Below are positions 57,841 to 64,000 of a stretch of 64,000 nucleotides of DNA, one piece after another. The DNA comes from Rhizobium sp. Q54 (lineage in GTDB: Bacteria; Pseudomonadota; Alphaproteobacteria; UBA2966; CAIVPW01). The notes beneath the pieces were generated by a model. The model made no database searches and had not been told where the DNA came from. It worked only from the letters and a program-made list of their open reading frames with translations. The translations under genes were made by a program, and so were the position numbers. Numbering within the stretch: the first letter of the stretch is position 1; each line of letters opens with the position of its first letter. The DNA is taken from NCBI GenBank assembly GCA_945889645.1, contig CAMDCA010000002.1, positions 31,674-95,673 on the forward strand, given 5' to 3'.

Positions 57841-60618
57841 ATGAGCCTGCGCGCGCCCGCCGCCGCCATCGCTGTGCCGACCGCTCCGTCCCTGGTGGTG
57901 CGGGGCCGCAAGGCCGTGTGGATCTCGGCCGACGGCGAGATCGAGGAGCTGGGGCCGGCCCAGGCTGCGGGGCGGGCCGAGAACGGCATGCCGTTCGTGG
58001 TCCATGCGCCGGCGGCGGCTGCCCGTCTGGGGCTGAAGCGGCTGCAAGCGTACGATCTGCTGGAGCTGTTCGCGTTCGTGCGGCCGGCCAAGTTCTGCCT
58101 GCCCACCCCACGCGGCGTGGCCGACGCGGTGGGACTGCCGGCGGCGCCCGACCTGATCGGCGAGGCCTTGGCGCTGCGCGACGCGGCGACACTTCTGTTG
58201 AGCGAGATTCGCGGCGAGTCGGGCAACGAAACCACCGTCGCGCTTGCCCAATTCCTGCAGGCGTCCGGATGGGTCTGGGCCCCGGCGGTCCTGGGTGCGT
58301 TGGGCGCGAGCCCGGCGGTGGGTGCGTTCCCGCGCTTGAACATTTGGCACAAGCTGGCGGAGTGGATCGAGTTGGCGCCGCCACCGCCGGCCGGAGCCGA
58401 GCCCGTATCGCCTGAGGAGACGCTGCTGCGCCTGAGCCAGTTGCTGTCGGTGCGCTCGGCCGAAGAGCGCGAGGCGCAACGCATGTACGCGATGGAGGCG
58501 GCGCGCGCATTCGCGCCGCGCAATGCGGCGGAGGAACCGGAGATCGTGCTGGCCGAGGCCGGCACCGGGGTTGGTAAGACGCTTGGCTACATCGCACCGG
58601 CCAGCGTGTGGGCGGAAAAGAACGCGGCCACCGTGTGGCTTTCGACGTACACGCGCAACCTGCAGCGCCAGATCGATACCGAACTCGATCGCCTGTACCC
58701 GAACGCGGCCATGAAGAACGCCAAGGTCGTGGTGCGCAAAGGGCGCGAGAACTACCTGTGCATCCTGAATCTGGAAGAAGAATCGTCGCGTGCGTTCGGC
58801 GGTGGCGGCGCGGCGATCGGATTGGTTGCGCGCTGGGCGCTGGCGACGCGCGATGGCGACCTGGGCGGCGACTTCCCCGCCTGGCTGGTCGGCGTGTTGG
58901 GAAACGAGAACACCTGGGGCCTGACCGACCGGCGCGGCGAGTGCATCTATTCGGCCTGCAAGCACTACCGGCGCTGCTTCATCGAGCGCAGCCAGCGGCG
59001 GGCGCGGCGCGCCGACCTGGTCATCGCCAACCACGCGCTGGTCCTGGCCAACGCGGCGCGAGGCGTCACGCCGGGAGGTGTGCATCCGCACGACGATGGG
59101 CGCGAGATGCCGACGCGCCTGGTGTTCGATGAGGGACACCATGTGTTCGACGCCGCCGATGCAGCGTTCTCGGCCCACCTGACCGGACAAGAGGCGTCTG
59201 AGTTGCGGCGCTGGGTGCGCGGACCCGAAGGAGGACGGCAGCGGCGCGCGCGCGGACTGGAATCGCGCGCCGGCGATCTGGCGTCGGAGCATCCGGAGGC
59301 GCAGACGGCGTTGGCCAGCGCGCTGCGCGCGGCAGCAGCGTTGCCGGCGCCGGGCTGGCTCGGGCGTTTGCGCGACGCCGGCGACACGTTTGGCAGTAGC
59401 GCGGCGGAGGCGTTCCTGGCGCATCTACGCGGACAGGTGCTGGCGCGCCAGGCGACGCCCGATCCGGGATACGGCCTGGAGGCGGATGCATTCCCGGCGA
59501 CGCCGGCGCTGTTGCGCGCGGCGGACGAGTTGGAGCACGCGTTGCTCGACCTCGCGCGTCCGCTGACGCAACTCGCCAAGCTGCTGACGAAACGCTTGGA
59601 CGACGAGGCCGACACGCTGGAGCCGGAGACTCGCGGCCGCATTGAAGCGGTGTGCCGCGGCCTGGTGCGCCGCGCCACCATGGTCGAGTCGTGGGCCGAC
59701 ATGTTGCGCGGATTGGAGGACGGCGCGCCGAAGCAGTACGTCGACTGGCTGACCCTGGACCGCATCGACGGGCGCGAGATCGACCTTGGCCTACACCGCC
59801 ACTGGATCGATCCGACGGCGCCGTTTGCCGAGATCGTTCTGTCGCGCGCGCACGGAGCACTCATCACGTCGGCCAGCCTGCGCGATCGCAGCACCGCCGA
59901 CCTGACCGGCAACGACGATGCCGATTGGTCGTCGGCCGAAGTGCGCACCGGTGCCCATCACCTCGCGGTGCCGCCGCGGCGGGTCAGCCTGGCCTCGCCG
60001 TTCGACTATGCCAATCGCACACGCATCGTTCTGGTGAGTGACGTCGAGCGCACCGAGCCCGACCTAGTCGCGGCGGCGTATCGCGAACTGTTCCTGGCGG
60101 CGGGCGGCGGCGGGCTTGGCCTGTTCACCGCCATCACGCGATTGCGCGCGGTCTACAAGCGCATCCTCGATCCGCTGGAATTGGCCGGCATCCCGTTGCT
60201 GGCGCAGCACGTCGACAACATGGACACCGCGACCCTAGTCGACATCTTCCGCGCCGAGATCGACACGTGCCTGTTGGGCACCGACGCGGTGCGCGACGGC
60301 GTAGACGTGCCGGGCGATTCGCTGCGCTTGATCGTGTTCGACCGGGTGCCATGGCCGCGGCCGGACATCTTGCATCGGGCACGCAAGGCGGCCTTTGGCG
60401 GCGCCCGCTACGACGACATGATCGCGCGCCTGCGCCTGCGCCAGGCCTATGGACGTCTGGTGCGCAAAGCGACCGACCGGGGCGTGTTCGTCCTGTTGGA
60501 CCCGCGTACGCCGTCGCGGCTGATGGGGGCGTTCCCGCCCGGCGTGCCGCTGCTGCGCCTTGGACTGGCCGAAGCGGTCAAGGCGACCCGGGCGTTCCTG
60601 CGGGAGCAGCCGGCGTAG
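57841..60618 (+). CDS. DinG/XPD-like ATP-dependent DNA helicase
   Basis: A 925-residue superfamily 2 helicase of the DinG/YoaA/XPD type. An N-terminal domain of about 235 residues precedes Walker A (AEAGTGVGKTLGYIAPA, about residue 240). Probable [4Fe-4S] cysteines are YLCIL, GECIYSACKHYRRCF. The DEAH-like box is VFDEGHHVFDAAD and motif VI is LRQAYGRLVRKATDRGVFVL. Such helicases unwind DNA or R-loops in repair. It is divergent from lysS across 106 bases. Confidence 0.9.
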   Translation: MSLRAPAAAIAVPTAPSLVVRGRKAVWISADGEIEELGPAQAAGRAENGMPFVVHAPAAAARLGLKRLQAYDLLELFAFVRPAKFCLPTPRGVADAVGLPAAPDLIGEALALRDAATLLLSEIRGESGNETTVALAQFLQASGWVWAPAVLGALGASPAVGAFPRLNIWHKLAEWIELAPPPPAGAEPVSPEETLLRLSQLLSVRSAEEREAQRMYAMEAARAFAPRNAAEEPEIVLAEAGTGVGKTLGYIAPASVWAEKNAATVWLSTYTRNLQRQIDTELDRLYPNAAMKNAKVVVRKGRENYLCILNLEEESSRAFGGGGAAIGLVARWALATRDGDLGGDFPAWLVGVLGNENTWGLTDRRGECIYSACKHYRRCFIERSQRRARRADLVIANHALVLANAARGVTPGGVHPHDDGREMPTRLVFDEGHHVFDAADAAFSAHLTGQEASELRRWVRGPEGGRQRRARGLESRAGDLASEHPEAQTALASALRAAAALPAPGWLGRLRDAGDTFGSSAAEAFLAHLRGQVLARQATPDPGYGLEADAFPATPALLRAADELEHALLDLARPLTQLAKLLTKRLDDEADTLEPETRGRIEAVCRGLVRRATMVESWADMLRGLEDGAPKQYVDWLTLDRIDGREIDLGLHRHWIDPTAPFAEIVLSRAHGALITSASLRDRSTADLTGNDDADWSSAEVRTGAHHLAVPPRRVSLASPFDYANRTRIVLVSDVERTEPDLVAAAYRELFLAAGGGGLGLFTAITRLRAVYKRILDPLELAGIPLLAQHVDNMDTATLVDIFRAEIDTCLLGTDAVRDGVDVPGDSLRLIVFDRVPWPRPDILHRARKAAFGGARYDDMIARLRLRQAYGRLVRKATDRGVFVLLDPRTPSRLMGAFPPGVPLLRLGLAEAVKATRAFLREQPA

Positions 60619-60709
60619 GCCGAGCGGAGGCCTTGCCGGGACCGGGCGGCTTGCCTAAGGTCCGGCGCGCTCGATCTCGCCCCACTCCTTTTGCCCTGGC
60701 GGACATCCG

Positions 60710-61108
60710 ATGGAACACACCGCGCTGATCTACACGATGGTGATCATGTCGGCCGCCGACAGCGAAATGGACGACGCCGAGCTTGGCGTCATCGGTCAGG
60801 TCGTGCAGACGCTGCCGGCCTTCAAAGGCTTCGACCCCGACCTGCTGCCGCGCATCGCCGAGGATTGCGCCGACCTGATCGGTACCGACGGCGGGCTGGA
60901 GACCATCATCAAACTGGTGAAGCAGTCGCTGCCGGCGCGGCTGCGTGAGACGGCGTACGCGCTGGCGTGCGACGTCGCCGCCGCCGACGGCAAGGTCAGC
61001 GAAGAAGAGATCCGGCTGCTCGAACTGATCCGCGACGGGCTCGATATCGATCGCCTGGTCGCCGCCGCCATCGAGCGCGGGGCGCGCGCGCATTTTCAGG
61101 ACGTCTGA
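60710..61108 (+). CDS. TerB-like (tellurite resistance family) protein
   Basis: A 132-residue all-helical protein of the TerB/DUF533 group. The paired acidic motifs MSAADSEMDDAELGVIGQVV and DVAAADGKVSEEEIRLLELI are the usual TerB metal-binding repeats. Roles proposed for the family centre on metal or stress sensing at the membrane; none is shown here. It follows the helicase gene by 91 bases. Confidence 0.88.
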   Translation: MEHTALIYTMVIMSAADSEMDDAELGVIGQVVQTLPAFKGFDPDLLPRIAEDCADLIGTDGGLETIIKLVKQSLPARLRETAYALACDVAAADGKVSEEEIRLLELIRDGLDIDRLVAAAIERGARAHFQDV

Positions 61109-61157
61109 GCGCGGTCACCCGGCCATCCCCGCGGAGGGAGCGCAGGCGTACCCGTGG

Positions 61158-61180
61158 ATGCGCGGGTCAAGCCCGCGCAT
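61158..61180. repeat. REP-like hairpin
   Basis: ATGCGCGGG (61158-61166), TCAAG, CCCGCGCAT (61172-61180), within GTGGATGCGCGGGTCAAGCC, a form widely seen between genes of related bacteria. It lies between the convergent TerB-like and hydrolase genes and could serve both as a 3' end structure. Confidence 0.65.
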
Positions 61181-61189
61181 GAACAGGGA

Positions 61190-61879
61190 CTAAAGGCCGC
61201 GCTGAGTCTCCGCCACGTCGCGTACGAAGGCGGCGACGGTGGCGATTGCTTCGGCGACGTTCTGCGGTTCGGTGCGGCCGGACGACTTGCGCGGCTTGAA
61301 GGAGTGGTCGCCGTCGGCCATCCAGTGCACGCGAATTGCCGGCGACAGCGTGTAGCCGACGACTTCTTCTTGTGAACCGAACGTGTCGCGCGTGCCCTGC
61401 ACGATCAGCGCCGGCGTGGTGAGCGTCGCGAGGTGGACGATGCGCTTCGTTGTCACGTCGGCCTTGGGCGGGTGGAACGGATAGCCGAGGCAAACCAGGC
61501 CCAGCACGCCTTCGTCGTCGGCCACCATGCTAGCCATGCGGCCGCCCATGGACTTGCCGCCGATCACCAGGGCGCGGCGCGAGACTCCGGCCATATCGAT
61601 CGCGGCGATGACGCGGCGCCAAGTCTCCAGCAACACCGGGGTCGGATCGGGGCCGCCGCGGCTTCGGCCGTCCTCTTGATTGGGCGCGCTCCGCGCGGCG
61701 CGACGCTTGGCCATGTAGGGAAACTCGAACCGCGCCACCGGGATCCCCGCCACAGCGAGGCCGGCGGCGAAGTCGTCCATGAAGGCCGAGTCCATCGGCG
61801 CCCCGGCGCCGTGCGCAAACGCAAACGCCGGGCGATTGCCCGGCGTTCCATTCCACAGCAGCGGTGGATTCGTCGACAA
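61190..61879 (-). CDS. Alpha/beta-family hydrolase
   Basis: A 229-residue alpha/beta hydrolase of the KAN/dienelactone-hydrolase-like type. AFAHGAGAPMDSAFMDDFA near the N-terminus, nucleophile elbow GGKSMGGRMAS, LVCLGYPFHPP, Asp in IVQGTRDTFG and His in DGDHSFKPRK. Substrate unknown. The stretch RRAARSAPNQEDGRSRGG, after FEFPYMAK, is a little longer than I would expect for the family. Confidence 0.88.
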   Translation of the reverse strand: MSTNPPLLWNGTPGNRPAFAFAHGAGAPMDSAFMDDFAAGLAVAGIPVARFEFPYMAKRRAARSAPNQEDGRSRGGPDPTPVLLETWRRVIAAIDMAGVSRRALVIGGKSMGGRMASMVADDEGVLGLVCLGYPFHPPKADVTTKRIVHLATLTTPALIVQGTRDTFGSQEEVVGYTLSPAIRVHWMADGDHSFKPRKSSGRTEPQNVAEAIATVAAFVRDVAETQRGL

Positions 61880-61894
61880 CGCCGAGGCCGGCGT

Positions 61895-62773
61895 TCAGTT
61901 CATCGGGGTGCCGTCGAAGTTGAACTTCTGCACCTGGGCGCCAGCCACGAGCTTTGCATAGAACTCCTCGACCAACCTGCCGCCAAGGTCGTTGCGCAGG
62001 TCTCCCTCGACGTCTGCGAACGGCGGCGGCGGCGACACGCGGCGGTCAACCACCATGATGATGTGGAAGCCGAACTCGCTCTGCACCGGGTTGGTGGTGT
62101 ACTCGCCCGGACGCATCTTGAACGCTGCGTCGGAGAACGCCTGGATGACGCCGTCGCGGCGGAAGTAGTCGATCGGGCCACCGCGGCCGATGCCCTGCTG
62201 GGTGACGCGATCGAGAATCTGATCGAAATTGCCGCCAGCGTCGAGTTCCTTGACGACGGCGATCGCCGCTTCGGGATTGGCGAACAGAATATGCTTGGCG
62301 CGGATCTCTTCCTGACCGGCGTCGTTGGCGATCAGGGCCTTATAGGCATCCTGCAGAGCCGCCGGCGTCATCTGCGCCTCGACCGTCTCGTTGAGTAGAG
62401 TCTCCTCCAACACGCGGTCGTGCCAGAAATCGAACTTCTGCTTCACGTCGGCACGGTCGTCGACTTTTGCCTCGCGCGCCTTCTGGGCCGCGACCTTGCG
62501 CTCGATGCTGCCGGCCAGAAGCTGCGGGTAGAGCATCTCGAACGCCATCTGGCGCACGCCCTCGCCGAGCGTCTGGTAGAGGTACACGAGTTCGGACGCG
62601 CGAATGGTCTCGCCGTTGACGATCGCGACCACCGGGTCCGCCTCGCGCGGCGTTTCTACCGCCGGGCCGGCCGGAGCCGCCGCCGGAGCCGCGGGTGCCG
62701 GCGGGGTCTGCGCGGACGCGCTGCCGATCACTGCCGCTGTCGCCAAAGCGGCAAGAATGCCTGCGCGATACAT
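61895..62773 (-). CDS. Periplasmic peptidylprolyl isomerase (parvulin/PpiC type)
   Basis: A 292-residue exported foldase. Signal peptide MYRAGILAALATAAVIGSAS AQ, then an Ala/Pro linker, a SurA-like helical part (VVAIVNGETIRASELVYLYQ), and a parvulin domain (IRAKHILFANPEAAIAVVKE, GIGRGGPIDYFRRDGVIQAF, EFGFHIIMVVDRR). It probably assists folding of secreted or outer membrane proteins. The ATG at 62773 starts the signal peptide; the track start at 62911 does not. Confidence 0.92.
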   Translation of the reverse strand: MYRAGILAALATAAVIGSASAQTPPAPAAPAAAPAGPAVETPREADPVVAIVNGETIRASELVYLYQTLGEGVRQMAFEMLYPQLLAGSIERKVAAQKAREAKVDDRADVKQKFDFWHDRVLEETLLNETVEAQMTPAALQDAYKALIANDAGQEEIRAKHILFANPEAAIAVVKELDAGGNFDQILDRVTQQGIGRGGPIDYFRRDGVIQAFSDAAFKMRPGEYTTNPVQSEFGFHIIMVVDRRVSPPPPFADVEGDLRNDLGGRLVEEFYAKLVAGAQVQKFNFDGTPMN

Positions 62774-62952
62774 GACGGTATCCTTTCCGAGAAGCCTGAA
62801 TTCGTCCGAGGGCGCCTCTGGGCGCGCGCTGCGCTGCCCATAGCCCCGCGCGGCCCACACCCATGGGTTCCGTGCGGCGGGCACCCTACCCTCGCGGCCC
62901 GGCGGGGGCAAGAACGGGCCGGTAACGAGTTATTGCCTGCGGAAGGCGCCCG

Positions 62953-63345
62953 TTAGGCCTTGCGCTGGACGGCCGTGGTGCCGCCGGGAGCAAGCTCCTG
63001 CAGTTGCTCAACGACGGCATCGGAGACGAACGGCTTGATGATGTAGTCGGCCGCGCCCAGGGCCTTGGCCTTGGCAATGTCGGCGACGTTGTGCCGCGCG
63101 CTCAGCAGCACCACCGGCACCCCCTGGGTTGCCGGGTTGGCCTTGAGTTGGCGCAAAACCTCGAACCCGTCGAGGCCCGGCATCATGACGTCCAGAATCA
63201 CCATATCCGGCTTGATGGAGGCCACGGCCAGCAGCGCGGCCGCGCCGTCCTTGACGGCCGTCACGACAAATCCGCGCTGGCCCATCTTGGCCTTGAGAAA
63301 GGCCAGGGCGACATCGTCATCGTCGGCGATGACCAGCCGTTTCAT
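62953..63345 (-). CDS. Stand-alone response regulator receiver protein
   Basis: A 130-residue CheY-like receiver domain without an output domain. Acidic pocket VIADDDDVALAFLKA, phospho-acceptor Asp in VILDVMMPGLDGFEVL, Thr/Ser position in VLLSARH, Lys in YIIKPFV. It would be phosphorylated by a histidine kinase, none of which is in this window, and signal by protein contact. The C-terminus carries a short basic tail. Confidence 0.92.
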   Translation of the reverse strand: MKRLVIADDDDVALAFLKAKMGQRGFVVTAVKDGAAALLAVASIKPDMVILDVMMPGLDGFEVLRQLKANPATQGVPVVLLSARHNVADIAKAKALGAADYIIKPFVSDAVVEQLQELAPGGTTAVQRKA

Positions 63346-63383
63346 GTCCCGCCCCCTGTAGGCGTCGTTGAGCGCTGAGGCCC

Positions 63384-63457
63384 TGGAGCGGGTGAAGGGA
63401 ATCGAACCCTCGTCGTAAGCTTGGGAAGCTTCTGCTCTGCCATTGAGCTACACCCGC
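63384..63457 (-). tRNA. tRNA-Gly (CCC)
   Basis: A full cloverleaf on the minus strand: acceptor GCGGGTG...CACCCGC, D-arm GCTCAATGGCAGAGC, anticodon loop TTCCCAA (anticodon CCC), T-arm GAGGGTTCGATTCCCTT and an encoded 3' TCCA. There is one mismatch at the top of the anticodon stem (G27-A43). It is 74 bases including CCA. Its 5' end faces a broken integrase gene 111 bases away. Confidence 0.95.
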
Positions 63458-63568
63458 GCAGCAAAGCCATAATGGGCGGAGGGCCCAGCCGCGTCAAAGG
63501 CAGTAGCAGCAACGGAAGGGCGCGAATCCAAGGCGTTTGCCACACCTGTGCCACACACAGGCAGAGAA

Positions 63569-63931
63569 ATGGCGAATGTTCGTAGGCACGGCAACAAGTG
63601 GCAGGTTCAGGTTCGGCGGCAAGGCCGACAGCTCACGAGGTCGTTCGCGTCCAGGGGGGACGCGGATACCTGGGCAAGAATGCAGGAATCGCGGTTTGAC
63701 CGCGCCGACCTACCACCCGACCAAAAAACCCTCCGCAGCGTCACGCTAGGGGACCTGCTGCACCGATATCGGGAAGAGGTGACCCCGCGAAAGCGGAGCG
63801 CCGCACACGAACAGAACCGCATCAGCCGACTGCTTCGCCATGACCTCTCCGCAGGTGGCGTCGCGAAGTTGGTTGGAATTGGTGGTGGCGTAGTCTCCGG
63901 GTGCTTCAACCCCAGCAAGTGCGGCGTTTGA
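63569..63931 (+). pseudogene. Truncated tyrosine integrase (N-terminal part)
   Basis: The first about 95 residues look like a phage/island integrase: an arm-binding region (MANVRRHGNKWQVQVRRQGR, SFASRGDADTWARMQESRFD) and the start of the core-binding domain (VTLGDLLHRYREEVTPRKRS). After RLLRHDLSAGGVAKL the similarity ends and the frame closes quickly (GIGGGVVSGCFNPSKCGV). No catalytic domain remains in the window. The break coincides with what looks like the left end of an insertion sequence. The ATG at 63569 follows GCAGAGAA. Confidence 0.75.
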
Positions 63932-63955
63932 CGCGCCGGACAGGAGACCACGCCA
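63886..63955 (+). promoter_or_regulatory. Inverted repeat covering the ribosome site of the last gene
   Basis: TGGCGTAGTCTCC (63886-63898) can pair with GGAGACCACGCCA (63943-63955), one mismatch in 13. The right arm contains the ribosome binding site (AGGAGA) and the first base of the ATG at 63955. A transcript entering from outside would fold and hide the start, a device known from several insertion sequences that limits transposase synthesis. Confidence 0.55.
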
Positions 63956-64000
63956 TGACAAGCACTATCACGAAGCCGAATGCCGTTCAGCCTGACGCGG
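63955..64000 (+). CDS. Start of a gene, probable transposase (partial)
   Basis: Only MTSTITKPNAVQPDA is visible before the window ends. The ATG has a strong AGGAGA ribosome site, and a sequestering inverted repeat lies just upstream. The position, directly after a disrupted integrase, suggests a transposase of an inserted element. Fifteen residues are too few to name a family. Confidence 0.4.
   Translation, partial: MTSTITKPNAVQPDA

Noticed and set aside
63384-63457. tRNA-Gly as a proven attachment site with a direct repeat
   Set aside because: No second copy of the tRNA 3' end is visible in the window, and the integrase lies on the 5' side, so an att site is not shown.

Overview
The window is about 64 kb of GC-rich, densely coding bacterial chromosome. 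Gene content and order point to an alphaproteobacterium, probably Rhodospirillales-like: atpHAGDC without the F0 genes, mdh-sucC-sucD with lpd nearby, a complete ccmABCDEFGHI set, dapF-mtaB-ftsY-yciB, ffh-rpsP-rimM-trmD-rplS-leuCDB-asd, sdhCDAB and a class I lysyl-tRNA synthetase. No rRNA or CRISPR was seen. One tRNA gene (Gly, CCC) lies near the right end. The taxon call rests on synteny read by eye, not on a search.

Layout from left to right. 0-3.2 kb (+): tail of a divergent polysaccharide deacetylase, rppH, an APC permease, a Lys/Ala-rich/VOC fusion protein and a cupredoxin-like exported protein. 3.4-8.3 kb (-): F1 ATP synthase operon. 8.5-9.7 kb: divergent FMN reductase/HxlR regulator pair. 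9.7-14.5 kb: priA, DUF484-xerC and a patatin-like hydrolase. 14.5-20 kb (-): lpd, a small secreted protein, sucD, sucC and mdh, with sucAB absent from where they often sit. 20-23 kb (+): htpG, a Nudix gene and a DUF1697 gene. 23-26.7 kb (-): DUF1223 gene and acnA. 26.8-35.2 kb (+): the cytochrome c maturation system followed by a decayed diheme cytochrome c gene. 35.6-39.9 kb (-): yciB, a 27-residue peptide gene, ftsY, mtaB and dapF. 39.9-40.6 kb: a long structured intergenic region. 40.6-52.7 kb (+): SRP/ribosome/tRNA-modification genes, leucine and aspartate-family synthesis, succinate dehydrogenase and a HigBA toxin-antitoxin pair. 52.7-57.7 kb (-): pentapeptide-repeat protein, HAD phosphatase, a small membrane protein, pyrD, SRAP and lysS. 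57.8-61.1 kb (+): DinG-like helicase and a TerB-like protein. 61.2-63.5 kb (-): hydrolase, parvulin isomerase, stand-alone receiver protein and tRNA-Gly. 63.57-64 kb (+): a broken tyrosine integrase and the start of a probable transposase gene.

Most of the window is core metabolism built around respiration: TCA enzymes (acnA, sucCD, lpd, mdh, sdhCDAB), ATP synthase and cytochrome c assembly. The unusual material is in small genes and non-coding DNA: at least two families of dispersed palindromic repeats (one copy lies in frame inside the SRAP gene, another appears to supply the ribosome binding site of mtaB), a phased TTACGC array upstream of lpd, three linked structural signals in the dapF-ffh gap, a cytochrome c gene carrying both a lost heme cysteine and a nonsense codon, and a broken integrase next to what looks like an IS left end at the right edge. 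I did not find a clear new multi-gene system. The best candidates for something undescribed are the dapF-ffh intergenic region and the lpd upstream region.
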